NCBI GenBank assembly: GCA_025056215.1
Contig: JANWWC010000002.1
Span: 361,052-425,051 of the forward strand
Direction of reading: 5' to 3'
Length of the DNA stretch: 64,000 nucleotides
Source: Cytophagales bacterium
GTDB lineage: Bacteria > Bacteroidota > Bacteroidia > Cytophagales > Flammeovirgaceae
The notes under the pieces were generated by a model. The model was not told where the DNA came from and made no database searches. It saw only the letters and a list, made by a program, of their open reading frames with translations. Below, piece by piece: positions 36,995 to 46,377 of this stretch. Both the position numbers and the translations under genes were made by a program. The stretch's first letter is position 1; each line of letters begins with the position of its first letter.

Positions 36995-37033
36995 TTGCTT
37001 ACTCTCCCAAAATAAATCGTTTTAAAATATTTT

Positions 37034-37870
37034 TTACCCCTGACCTTTTTTCCAGACATAATAAAAATTAGCTGCAGGATAAGTAACTGCCCAAAAACCG
37101 AGTATCAGAAAAAGCATAGATAACTCTAACTCCCAAAGTTGAACTTCAAAAGGCAAGCGCATCACCATGACGATAGGCGAAGTTAAATAAAGACAGTAAT
37201 ACTGCTATAAAACTATGCAGATAAGAAACAATTCGCTCCTGTTGAAAAATAGCTATCACCAAGGGAGAAGTGACTACTAGTGAAAGCACATGCATTTTCC
37301 GAATCGTTACTGCTAATGCTTCAATTGAAGCAAAAATCCAAAAATACCCAAGGAATCGCATGATCTTGCTGCTGGAAAGCAAAAAAGTTGCCAAAGGAAT
37401 GCCCGCGAGCTATTTCTACCACTTGTGTTAAACAAATTGTCATTTGTGTAAGAGTTACACATACAATATCTAAAATTTTTCTGAACATCAATTGCAACGG
37501 TTTGACTGTTAGAAACATTACTTCAATGATTCTACCTATTTTTTCTTCTACTGCGCCTCGCAATACTTGAGGAACTTATACATACATAAAATAAATAGAT
37601 AAGCGTCCCTCAGCAGTAATTCCAATTATTCCGAGCCCAAAAAAAGGCGAGAGTTATTTGCCTAATAAGTTTTTTCTGATACAAAGGACTTAAATTGATA
37701 TCTACTTTCAAACTTTTGTAAAGCATATGAGATACAGCCTTTCAAGTCAATGTTTGAGGATCTCTTCCTCTAAAACACTCTCTATTTTGTAACAATCGAT
37801 GTAGAATTTTCCTACACGAGAATTGAACAAGTTGATACTATTCTTAAAACAGCAGAAATGGAAAGTGCAT
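37034..37870 (-). pseudogene. Decayed ABC-2 type transporter permease
   Basis: Three reading-frame pieces on the minus strand join into one ABC-2/NatB-like permease C-terminus. About 37563-37440 reads RGAVEEKIGRIIEVMFLTVKP (family form: RGVIEEKTxRIVEVIISSVKP), then FRKILDIVCVTLTQ. About 37390-37200 reads FLGYFWIFASIEA and further hydrophobic sequence in another frame. About 37170-37034 reads SPIVMVMRLPFEV, FLILGFWAVTYPAANFYYVWKK and a stop at 37036-37034. Upstream, FFGLGIIGI and YFMYV pieces continue in shifted frames up to about 37.8 kb. At least three frameshifts or stops break it. No ATP-binding partner gene is nearby. Confidence 0.8.
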
Positions 37871-38182
37871 TTTTTTCTGAAAGAAACTTCTCATGGAATA
37901 ACTAACTTTCACCTAGTTACCAAGATTTCTATTTTTTTGCTACTAACTCACTCAATATGTAAGGAGAAACATAAACGAACAACATAAACACAAGTCTAAA
38001 CTGAACTTAACACAAAAGAGCAGCGACGAGATTCGAGTAAAATACTCTCGCTGAAAAATGACAAGGATTTTTTCATAAATAAACATATCATTTAAAAATT
38101 TGAGAGCGTTATAAGCATAAATTTTATTAAATGATAAATTTATAATTGTTTATTTAATTTTTTTTAAAAAAACGAAAAATAA
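37871..38182. other. Gene-free AT-rich stretch
   Basis: This segment between the decayed permease and the next promoter shows no convincing reading frame, hairpin or repeat. It may be further eroded permease sequence. Confidence 0.4.
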
Positions 38183-38212
38183 TTTGCTATTTTCGCAATT
38201 GAGTTATTTTTG
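38183..38212 (+). promoter_or_regulatory. Promoter of the second propeller-phosphatase gene
   Basis: TTTG (38183-38186), 18 bp, TATTTTTG (38205-38212), a full -7 match. The -7 box contains the TTG at 38210 that opens the frame, so that TTG cannot be the start. Transcription should begin near 38219, giving a leader of about 40 nt before the GTG at 38261. Confidence 0.65.
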
Positions 38213-38260
38213 CTTTTCGATTTCTTTTCAACAATATTAGCTAAAATTATCAGATCAGCT

Positions 38261-41200
38261 GTGAAAAACTATCGCTTGATTTTTATCTTTATTGCTGGAT
38301 TATATAAAAATAGTTACTCTCAAGGCTTCGACCCTTACGAAGTGCGTTTTCGCCATATTTCCATAGAACAAGGACTTTCCCAAAGCAGCGTTCACAAAAT
38401 TATTCAAGATCATCAAGGCTTTCTTTGGATTTGTACACAAGACGGTCTTAACAAATTCGATGGATATCAATTTACAGTGTACAGCTACAATGCTCAAGAT
38501 ACAAATAGTTTAGCCGACGACTACATTTATTGCGTATTAGAAGATGCCAACCGGACGATCTGGGTGGGAACAGACGCAGGTGGATTATGTCGCTTTGACC
38601 GTCGAACTGAAAAATTTAAATCGTATAAAGCAGATCCTCAAAATCCTAATGCTATTGCAAGCAATAGAGTTTCCGTACTCTATGAACTTGAAGCTGGCAA
38701 AACACTTTTAGTAGGTACTGACGACGCAGGCTTATGCGTATTTGACATTGCTACCGAAAAATTTACACCTTTAGCATATAATTCTCCCTCTCCTAATACC
38801 CTAAAAGGAAATCAAATTAATTGTATTGTTCCATCTAGAAAAGCAGGAAAACTCTGGATTGGTACAAATGCAGGTTTTAGCGAAATGGATTTAAAAACTT
38901 ATACTTTTCGAAACTACAACAAAAATCCAGAAAATCCTAATTCTTTGATATTTAACAAAGTGTGGGATATTATAGAAGTACAAGACACATTATTTATTGC
39001 AACAGAAGGTGGCTTGAGTGTTTTTCATCTTCCTTCTGGAAACTATACAAATTATACAGCTTCAGAATCATCGGAGTATAGTCTGGCGAGCAACAATATT
39101 ATAGATATACATCTCGATAGAGAAGGAATATTATGGTTGGCTACCGAAAACGGCATTCATGTTTTTGATAGAAATAAAAAAATTTTCTACCGAATGCAGC
39201 ACGACCCTCTCAACCCTTACAGCATTCTGAACAATTTCATGATGTCTATTTTTGAAGATAATACGGGAGTGCTTTGGTTTGGTTCGCGCGGAGGAGGAAT
39301 TAACTATTACGATAGAAACACCCAAAAATTCAGAACTATCCAAAATAGACCTGGAAATCCAAACTCACTAAACAATAACGACGTGCGTACATTATTACAA
39401 GAGAACGACAGCATCGTATGGATAGGCACTTTAGGAGGAGGACTTACGCGTTATAATAGGATCGCTAACCAATTTCAAGTGTATAAAAACGACCCTAAAC
39501 AGCCTAATTCATTGCCCAATAATAAAGTGCGCTCGCTAATGATAGATAAATCGGGAAACTTATGGGTAGGAACAAGTGGTGGAGGACTTTGCAAAATGAA
39601 CTCCGATAAAAAAACTTTTACTATCTATAAAAATAATCCTGAAGACCCTGAAAGTATTAGTCATGACGATATATGGTGGATTTTAGAAGATGACAACCAA
39701 ATTTTTTGGTTGGCTACCAGAGGCGGTGGATTATGTAAGTTCAATGCTAAAACAGGAAAAGCTAAGTCTTACAAAAATAACAAAGAAGATCCCAACTCCT
39801 TGCCCGCCAACCGTGTCCGCCATATTGCTTTCGACAAAGATAAGAATTTGTGGATCTCTACAAGTGGTGGTGGCTTAGCATATTTTGATAAACAAACTGA
39901 GCAATTCAAAGTTTATAAGCAAATCAACAACAAAGCAGGTTCTTTGAGTAACAACTTTGTGAACTGCGTATTCATAGAAAAAAATGGACAAATGTGGGTA
40001 GCAACTTACAGTGGATTAAATAAGTTTGATGCTAAAACGGAAACCTTCAAAGTCTACCAAGAAAAAGACGGCCTTTGCAATGACGTAATCTACGGAATAT
40101 TGCAGGATGATGACGGCTATTTATGGTTAAGTACCAACAAAGGACTTTCTAAGTTCGACCCTAAAACAGAAAAATTTAGAAATTTTGACGATAGAGAAGG
40201 ATTGCAAAGCAACGAATTCAACTCAGGTGCTTACTACAAAGGTCTCAATGGATTGCTATTCTTTGGAGGAATTAAAGGCTTTAATGAGTTTAATCCCAGA
40301 ACTCTTAAGGAAAACCCATATATTCCTCCTGTCGCTATCACAGACTTTGAGATTTTTAACAAAAGCGTTCCTATAGGGGGAAATTCTCCTCTAAAACAAC
40401 ACATCAATCTCACAGAGAGCATCACTCTTTCTTATGCTGACTACGTATTTACCTTTAAATATGCCGCTTTAAACTATAGCCTTTCTGAAAAAAATACATA
40501 TGCTTACAAATTAGAAGGATTCGACAAAGATTGGAACTATGTAGGAGACAGAAGATTCGCCACTTACACAAACATTCCTGGAGGAGAATACGTGTTCCGC
40601 GTTAAGGCTGCTAATAACGATGGTCTGTGGAATGAAGAAGGGAAAGCGATTAAAATTAAGATTATCCCACCTTTTTGGGAAACCTGGTGGTTCAGAATCT
40701 TTAGTTTCTTTGCCTTGGTGATAGGTGGCTACACAGCCTATAAGCTGCGCGTAAGATCTGTTATAAAGCGAAAACAAGAACTCGAACGCTTAGTAGAACT
40801 AAGAACCGCTACTATCATGCAGCAAAAAATGGAACTCGAACAACAAGCAGAGGAATTAATCGCTGCTAACGAACAAATTTCTGCTAAAAATGCCGAATTA
40901 GAACAACTCAATGAAGAAATTGCTGCTCAAAGGGATACTCTCAACGAAGCATATGAAAACATTCGTTTACAAGCTTCTGTCATTATGAGCAGCATCAATT
41001 ATGCTCAAACCATCCAAAAAGCAATTTTACCTCCTTTAGAAGAAATAAATCATGTATTTTCAGAAAGCTTTGTCATCTATCGCCCTAAAGATATTGTTTC
41101 AGGAGATTTTTATTGGTTTTCAGAAATTGAGAACGGCGGTTGTGTGGCTGTAGTAGATTGCACAGGTCATGGAGTTCCAGGCGCTTTTATGAGCATGATA

Positions 41201-41737
41201 GGCAGCCAGCTACTTAACGAAATTGTAGGAGAAAAAGAAATATATGAGCCCCAATTCGTATTAGAGATGTTAGATGTAGGTATTATTGTCCGTCTTAAAC
41301 AACGGGAAGGTGCTAATAAAGACGGAATGGATATATGTTTTGTGAAAATAGAGAAAACTTCTCAGGAAAATGAATATAATTTATCGTTTGCAGGAGCGAA
41401 GCGCCCTCTTTATATAGCTACGCGCGAAAAAGGATTTCAAACTATCCAACCTTGCAGGCGTTCAATCGGAGGTATTAAGTCTAAAGAAACATCATTTACA
41501 CAAGAAACTTTCACTGTTCGCAAAGGCGACACGATGTTTCTTACTACTGATGGCGTAGCGGATTTAATCAACCCTATGCGACAAAGCTATGGTACAGGAC
41601 GCTTAAAAGAATTTTTAGCTAATCATTACCACCTTCCTTTTTCGGAACTTTATCCTCTTTTGGAAGAAGAATTTAATAATTTCCAACAAGGAGCAGAACA
41701 AAGAGACGACGTAACTTTGTTAGGACTAAGAATTTAA
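38261..41737 (+). CDS. Periplasmic propeller / triple-tyrosine sensor fused to PP2C (SpoIIE-type) phosphatase, second copy
   Basis: A protein of about 1158 residues. The GTG at 38261 gives a proper signal peptide (MKNYRLIFIFIAGLYKNSYSQ). About 14 propeller repeats follow to residue about 700 (FLWICTQDGLNKFDGY, KLWIGTNAGF, LWFGSRGGGINYYD, LWVGTSGGGLCKM). The Y_Y_Y domain spans about 720-790, the membrane helix about 810-830, and a long Glu-rich coiled coil about 830-905. The SpoIIE phosphatase (about 937-1158) keeps all acidic motifs: SGDFYWF, VDCTGHGVPGAFMSMIG, DGMDICF, LTTDGVADL and RDDVTLLG. It closely parallels the 27.8-31.0 kb protein. Its 3' end overlaps the convergent dusB gene by 12 bp. 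Confidence 0.9.
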   Translation: MKNYRLIFIFIAGLYKNSYSQGFDPYEVRFRHISIEQGLSQSSVHKIIQDHQGFLWICTQDGLNKFDGYQFTVYSYNAQDTNSLADDYIYCVLEDANRTIWVGTDAGGLCRFDRRTEKFKSYKADPQNPNAIASNRVSVLYELEAGKTLLVGTDDAGLCVFDIATEKFTPLAYNSPSPNTLKGNQINCIVPSRKAGKLWIGTNAGFSEMDLKTYTFRNYNKNPENPNSLIFNKVWDIIEVQDTLFIATEGGLSVFHLPSGNYTNYTASESSEYSLASNNIIDIHLDREGILWLATENGIHVFDRNKKIFYRMQHDPLNPYSILNNFMMSIFEDNTGVLWFGSRGGGINYYDRNTQKFRTIQNRPGNPNSLNNNDVRTLLQENDSIVWIGTLGGGLTRYNRIANQFQVYKNDPKQPNSLPNNKVRSLMIDKSGNLWVGTSGGGLCKMNSDKKTFTIYKNNPEDPESISHDDIWWILEDDNQIFWLATRGGGLCKFNAKTGKAKSYKNNKEDPNSLPANRVRHIAFDKDKNLWISTSGGGLAYFDKQTEQFKVYKQINNKAGSLSNNFVNCVFIEKNGQMWVATYSGLNKFDAKTETFKVYQEKDGLCNDVIYGILQDDDGYLWLSTNKGLSKFDPKTEKFRNFDDREGLQSNEFNSGAYYKGLNGLLFFGGIKGFNEFNPRTLKENPYIPPVAITDFEIFNKSVPIGGNSPLKQHINLTESITLSYADYVFTFKYAALNYSLSEKNTYAYKLEGFDKDWNYVGDRRFATYTNIPGGEYVFRVKAANNDGLWNEEGKAIKIKIIPPFWETWWFRIFSFFALVIGGYTAYKLRVRSVIKRKQELERLVELRTATIMQQKMELEQQAEELIAANEQISAKNAELEQLNEEIAAQRDTLNEAYENIRLQASVIMSSINYAQTIQKAILPPLEEINHVFSESFVIYRPKDIVSGDFYWFSEIENGGCVAVVDCTGHGVPGAFMSMIGSQLLNEIVGEKEIYEPQFVLEMLDVGIIVRLKQREGANKDGMDICFVKIEKTSQENEYNLSFAGAKRPLYIATREKGFQTIQPCRRSIGGIKSKETSFTQETFTVRKGDTMFLTTDGVADLINPMRQSYGTGRLKEFLANHYHLPFSELYPLLEEEFNNFQQGAEQRDDVTLLGLRI

Positions 41738-42727
41738 TGCTTCTTCTTTCTGAGCGTAATGCTCTATTATTTCGTCGAGGAGTCGGCTTACGGTTGCAAA
41801 ATCAGGTGCTTCTACAAGTTGAATGCGAAATTCTTTGAAATCAGGCAATCCTTTAAAATAATTAGCGTAGTGGCGCCGCATTTCGTAGATTCCTATTTTT
41901 TCGCCTTTCCAACGCACAGAAAACTCTACATGACGACGGCAAGTACTGATTCGTTCTTGGAGTGTAGGAGGGGCAAGAAGTGTTCCTGTTTGAAAATAAT
42001 GTTTAATTTCGCGAAAAATCCAAGGATAACCAATGGAAGCGCGTCCAATCATAATACCATCCACACCATATTTCTTTTTGTATTCCAAAGCTTTCTGAGG
42101 GGAATCGATGTCTCCATTTCCAAAAATCGGAATTTTTACCTGAGGATGATTTTTTACTTCTGCAATATAAGTCCAATCAGCCTGTCCTTTATACATTTGT
42201 TGTCTGGTACGCGCATGAATCGTCACTGCTTGTACTCCCACATCTTGCAATCTCAAAACAGCTTCTAACACGTTGATAGAATTTGAATCCCACCCTAAAC
42301 GGGTCTTTACAGTAACGGGAAGTTTGGTAGATTTAACTACTTCTGCAGTAAGGCGTTGCATTTTAGGTAAGTCTTGCAAGATGGCAGCGCCCGCACCTTT
42401 GCAAACCACTTTCTGAACAGGACATCCGAAATTAATATCTAATAAATCAGGATTTGCTTGCTCTACAATTTTGGCAGCTTCTGCCATAGAATCAGTATTT
42501 TGTCCGAAAATTTGAATTCCTATAGGTCTTTCATAATCATAAATGTCGAGTTTTTGAATGCTCTTATAGGCATCTCGGATTAGTCCTTCAGCTGCAATGA
42601 ATTCGGTGTACATCAAATCTGCGCCGTTTTCTTTGCATACAGCTCGAAAAGGAGGATCGCTCACATCTTCCATTGGAGCAAGAAGCAAAGGAAATTCTCC
42701 TAAGTTGATAGCACCAATTTTTATCAT
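41726..42727 (-). CDS. dusB: tRNA-dihydrouridine synthase (DusB family)
   Basis: A 333-residue FMN enzyme that reduces specific uridines in tRNA D-loops. The N-terminal LLLAPMEDVSDPPFRAVC, the active-site segment INFGCPVQKVVCKGAGAAIL with catalytic C109, KTRLGWD, HARTRQQMYKGQADW and IFGNGDIDSPQKA, and IGRASIGYPWIF near 230 are DusB-type signatures. The length is normal. It is a single gene convergent with the propeller-phosphatase gene. Confidence 0.95.
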   Translation of the reverse strand: MIKIGAINLGEFPLLLAPMEDVSDPPFRAVCKENGADLMYTEFIAAEGLIRDAYKSIQKLDIYDYERPIGIQIFGQNTDSMAEAAKIVEQANPDLLDINFGCPVQKVVCKGAGAAILQDLPKMQRLTAEVVKSTKLPVTVKTRLGWDSNSINVLEAVLRLQDVGVQAVTIHARTRQQMYKGQADWTYIAEVKNHPQVKIPIFGNGDIDSPQKALEYKKKYGVDGIMIGRASIGYPWIFREIKHYFQTGTLLAPPTLQERISTCRRHVEFSVRWKGEKIGIYEMRRHYANYFKGLPDFKEFRIQLVEAPDFATVSRLLDEIIEHYAQKEEALNS

Positions 42728-42791
42728 ACTGTAGATTCAAATGGCTATAATCTATGCAAAAATACAAAAATTTAAGATAGAAGCTTATTCA

Positions 42792-43180
42792 TTACTTCTG
42801 CATATACTTGAGAATTTTATCTACATTTTCTAAGTAATCAAAACACTTCTTTGAACTAAATTGTCTGTAATCAGAAATTTCGCTCATATATCCACAAGCT
42901 TTGCACGTTTGAATAGATCCGTTTCAGCTACCTCTTCCATCTGGAGCTACTGCAAAAGCTGCTGAACTACTGTTTACAAAGTAGCATACCTTTTATCAAG
43001 TACTTTTTAAAAAACTCTTTACTTGATTTGCTGTTCCTAAAACATCATGCCAAAAAACAATATAGACTGGACTGCAAAACTCTATTACTTTATTTACTTC
43101 TTCTTTTTAAAAATAGCTTCCAGTCCATTCTAAGGAACTAAAACCTGATTTTCTATTGAATTGTGTTTAAAATTAAAACA
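42792..43180 (-). pseudogene. Remnant of an unknown gene
   Basis: On the minus strand, broken pieces read like one protein: FVNSSSAAFAVAPDGRG, then an in-frame stop, then TCKACGYMSEISDYRQF, SSKKCFDYLENVDKILKYMQK and a TAA at 42794-42792. Upstream fragments (YIVFWHDVLGTANQVKSFLKS-like) lie in other frames. A CxxC pair suggests a metal-binding end. I do not recognise the family. The rest of the gap to udk shows nothing. Confidence 0.5.
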
Positions 43181-43212
43181 AGTTATCGCAATTTTCTTCT
43201 ACAAAACTTTCG

Positions 43213-43824
43213 TTATGTTACCTTAGACCTTATAAAATGGCTTATCACTTCAAGAGCTATATCAAAATTTTTATTGTTATTTACTACAATATCGGCATCG
43301 TCTTTGTGAATTCTAATGTATTTATCATAACAAGGCATTACATGATTTTCGTAACGATACAAAACATCTTCTAAATCATAACCTCTTTCTTTTTCATCTC
43401 GCAAAATGCGCCGTTTCATCTTGATATGATCTTTGGCATCTACAAAAATCTTGAGATTCACCAATTTGACAATTTCAGGATAATGAAGTACAAAAAGACC
43501 TTCTACAATAATAATAGGTTTAGGTTCAAACACTAATAACTTAGGAGTAAGAGTCGGGTTATTGTATGTATATTCCATTCTTTCAACAGTCTGACCACCC
43601 TTCAGTTTTTTTACATCGCGAATAAAATGGTCGTATTCTATAGCTTCGGGTAAATCAAAATTTCGAAAACCATTTTCATCGATCGCTTGTAATTCTTTTG
43701 GCTTATAATAGTTGTCTTGTGATATCGTACAGACGTTTTCCTGACCAATTTTTTCGATAAGCCTGCGCAAAAAAGTGGTTTTACCTGACCCACTTCCTCC
43801 CGTAATAGCTACTAAATAAGACAT
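43213..43824 (-). CDS. udk: Uridine kinase
   Basis: A protein of 203 residues that phosphorylates uridine and cytidine for pyrimidine salvage. The Walker A motif GGSGSGKTTF sits at residues 9-18. ISQDNYYKP, LPEAIEYDHF, EGLFVLHYPEIV and KMKRRILRDEKERGY follow in the order of the uridine-kinase family. I take the ATG at 43824 (MSYLVAITGG); an upstream in-frame TTG at 43836 is less likely. It lies 13 bp downstream of the methyltransferase gene and probably shares its transcript. Confidence 0.93.
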   Translation of the reverse strand: MSYLVAITGGSGSGKTTFLRRLIEKIGQENVCTISQDNYYKPKELQAIDENGFRNFDLPEAIEYDHFIRDVKKLKGGQTVERMEYTYNNPTLTPKLLVFEPKPIIIVEGLFVLHYPEIVKLVNLKIFVDAKDHIKMKRRILRDEKERGYDLEDVLYRYENHVMPCYDKYIRIHKDDADIVVNNNKNFDIALEVISHFIRSKVT

Positions 43825-43837
43825 ATTTTTTAACAAA

Positions 43838-44602
43838 TCATTTGGTGGCTACACAAAAAAAATCGTAACAGCTATCGGAAACATCTCCTAAATAATAATC
43901 TTGCAGAGAGATCTGAGAAACTAATTCCGTGTTTTGCTTTAAGAGTTTTCGCCTATTAAACCGATTTAAAATATCATAAGGAATTTGAAGTAATTTTCTA
44001 GGCAATCGATATTCTAAGTTTAGAAAGTCCCAACGTTTTAATTTAGCCACGGAAGCCTTGTTTTGTTCGTAATAAGCAGTAATTTTTTCATTCCCATACA
44101 CTCCTTTAAGATTTACTACGGAAAAGTATTTTTGAAGCAATTTGTATAACTCTTCAGCAGTGTACTCGCGCACATGCCAAGGATTGCGCGTCAACGACAT
44201 TTTGATATTGGGTGTAGTCAAAACTAATTTGCCTCCCTCTTTTAGCACTCTAAAAATTTCTCTAATAAAGTGCTCATCTTCCTGGATATGCTCAATGACT
44301 TGAAAACTTACTACAGTATCAAAATAATTGCTTTCTATGTTTCTTAATGGCGGAATCTTCATTCGATAAAACGTAAAATGATAAAACTCTTTTAACTCTG
44401 GGAAAGGAAAATTATACTTATCTATACCAACGTACTGTTTAGCATGAGGCAATAAACGCTTTGTGCCATAACCTGTTCCAGTTCCTACTTCTAACACGAC
44501 TGCATTTTCTACATAAGGAATTGCTTCTTGATATGCATGTTGATGTCTTTGAAAAACAAAATTATCCGATAATGCTGCAGAACTTCGTTCAGCTGTTTGC
44601 AT
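43838..44602 (-). CDS. Class I SAM-dependent methyltransferase
   Basis: A protein of about 254 residues from the ATG at 44602; the frame reaches a TTG at 44635. The SAM-binding motif VVLEVGTGTGYGTKRLLP lies near 34-51. FDTVVSFQVIEHIQEDEHFI (motif II/III region) and VLKEGGKLVLTTPN follow, as in UbiE/Methyltransf_11 proteins. NPWHVREYTAEEL near 150 is often seen in enzymes acting on lipids or glycans. The substrate is unknown. It is followed directly by udk. Confidence 0.88.
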   Translation of the reverse strand: MQTAERSSAALSDNFVFQRHQHAYQEAIPYVENAVVLEVGTGTGYGTKRLLPHAKQYVGIDKYNFPFPELKEFYHFTFYRMKIPPLRNIESNYFDTVVSFQVIEHIQEDEHFIREIFRVLKEGGKLVLTTPNIKMSLTRNPWHVREYTAEELYKLLQKYFSVVNLKGVYGNEKITAYYEQNKASVAKLKRWDFLNLEYRLPRKLLQIPYDILNRFNRRKLLKQNTELVSQISLQDYYLGDVSDSCYDFFCVATK

Positions 44603-44690
44603 GTTTTTTTGATTTAAGATACCTACGGAACGCAAGTTAAAAACTTCTCCTCTTTAAGGGGAATTTCTTGAAACTTCTTTTCAGGAGAGA

Positions 44691-45349
44691 GATTTTTCGA
44701 GTGACTCAATGCGAGAACGCAATCCGTCTATTGCTTTGTCCATAGCTGCAAATAAGAACTCTGTAATGATAGTCTACTAAAAATGCGACTACAAAATGAA
44801 CTACTATTCGAATCTCTGGATTATCGGGATAGATAGAGTTGTCTGCCCCAAAACAATCCTATAATGAGTCCAAAGGCGTTCTCTTTACCATGCGCAACAC
44901 ACGATAGTATTTTGTTCCCGTAAATACATCTGAATTTGGGTCATATTTAAACACGACCGACGCTCCTGACAATCCATATAGCGTAGGAAGAATATGCATA
45001 AATGGACTTAACAATCCATACGATTTGCTTTCTCAATTTCCCGAATATCGGTTTCTATGACTTCACTTTCGCCACAATTTTTTGAGTTGTCCATGAAGCA
45101 ATCTTCGCGAAATGAGTTAAAGAAATTGGTATTCTCGGAACAATCTTGGCCGAGATGCAACAAATCGCCCTGAAGAATTCGAATTTTTTCTTGGCAACTG
45201 CAGGCACGTACCTATCTTGCAACATCAGGCTATCGTTGTTTTTCACATGGTTTGTTCGATTTCGTGCTGTTCCTTAAAATATCATATAACAATTGCTATG
45301 CGAAAAAGTAGTGAACATGATAAGCGAAAATACAACAATTGCCATAATC
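44691..45349 (-). pseudogene. Decayed gene for a secreted Cys-containing protein
   Basis: The minus strand carries a signal-peptide-like start (MIMAIVVFSLIMFTTFSHS, ATG near 45343), then a stop. Pieces continue in other frames: CQEKIRILQGDLLHLGQDC, NTNFFNSFREDCFMDNSKNC, ESEVIETDIREIEKANRMD, then LSPFMHILPTLYGLSGASV, VFKYDPNSDVFTGTKYYRV, and near the end AMDKAIDGLRSRIESLEKSLS with TGA at 44693-44691. Several frameshifts separate them. The family is not recognised. The length of coherent pieces argues for recent decay. Confidence 0.55.
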
Positions 45350-45726
45350 ATTCTTTTTACAAGCTTCTCAGGGTTTTACTCAAAAAACTAAAAGGCTCCA
45401 AAGTCAAAAGGCACTCTCTACATCTGCTTCTTGTAGCAACTGAATGAACTAAATAAAAAAGTCGCTGATATGCCAACCCAAATTGTACTTTTGAGAGTTC
45501 AGATAAATTTTTTTCTTTAACAATTGCTTTTGCTAAATCTTTTTCTATTACTAATTAAAATAGCGTGTTCTAAACATCGAATGAGATTTCTCGATAGCGG
45601 TACAAATCATTTAATAGGGGTTGCGCTTTCCAAACTCATAAGAAAGAATTATAATCACTATGCAACGAAAATAAATTTTATAGTAAAAAGTCAAAATTTT
45701 ACTTTATTTGAAAAAAAAGAAATTCG
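45350..45726. other. Intergenic stretch without recognisable content
   Basis: Short frames exist on both strands but none looks like a real protein. I see no hairpin terminator or complete promoter here. Confidence 0.4.
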
Positions 45727-46377
45727 ATGATGAAAACAGCCCTACTTACAGGAGCAACAGGCTTAGTGGGTTCTCAACTTCTTAATTTATTGCTCAATCA
45801 AAGCGATTATGAAAAAATCATCGTCATTGCGCGAAGAACTATACCCACTCAACATCCTAAAATAAATTATATCATTACAGATTTTGAACGTCTTTCGGAA
45901 ATTACCTTAGATGTCTCTATTACAGATGCGTACTGTTGCTTAGGAACTACGCTTCAAAAAGCAGGATCGCGAGCTGCTTTTCGGAAGGTAGATTATGAGT
46001 ATGTGTATCTTTTTGCAAAGTTAGCCCAAAAATGGGGTGCAAAACGATTTTTATTTGTCTCTGCTGTAGGAGCTAACAAAAAATCAATCTTCTTTTATAG
46101 CCGCGTAAAAGGGGAAATAGAAGAGGCTATTTCTCAATTAGGATTTGAGTTATGTGCTATTTTTCGACCTTCTTTGCTTTTAGGAAAAAGAAATGAAATC
46201 AGAATTGCAGAAAGTATAGCAGCCAAAATAGATAAGTTATTAGGATTTCTTATTCCTAAGCGCTATCGAGCTGTTTCTGCTTTGAAAGTTGCCCGCGCAA
46301 TGTTGGAAATAGCAAAATCCGATGCAAAGGGAAATATTGTAATCGAGTCAGAACAAATTCATCAATATTCATTATGA
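45727..46377 (+). CDS. NAD(P)-binding Rossmann-fold protein (HTATIP2/TIP30-like)
   Basis: A 216-residue protein of the atypical short-chain dehydrogenase group. The N-terminal dinucleotide motif [16 protein letters not shown] is at about 9-24. [23 protein letters not shown] near 72-95, FVSAVGA and YSRVKGEIE (the Y-x-x-x-K active-site pair) follow, then [11 protein letters not shown]. These match HTATIP2-like oxidoreductases; the substrate is unknown. Either of two adjacent ATGs (45727, 45730) could start it. It overlaps the next gene by 4 bp (ATGA). Confidence 0.88.
   Translation: MMKTALLTGATGLVGSQLLNLLLNQSDYEKIIVIARRTIPTQHPKINYIITDFERLSEITLDVSITDAYCCLGTTLQKAGSRAAFRKVDYEYVYLFAKLAQKWGAKRFLFVSAVGANKKSIFFYSRVKGEIEEAISQLGFELCAIFRPSLLLGKRNEIRIAESIAAKIDKLLGFLIPKRYRAVSALKVARAMLEIAKSDAKGNIVIESEQIHQYSL

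Noticed and set aside
45055-45447. Several frames of 60-75 codons as real genes
   Set aside because: Their composition is unlike neighbouring genes and one strand reads instead as pieces of a single decayed gene.
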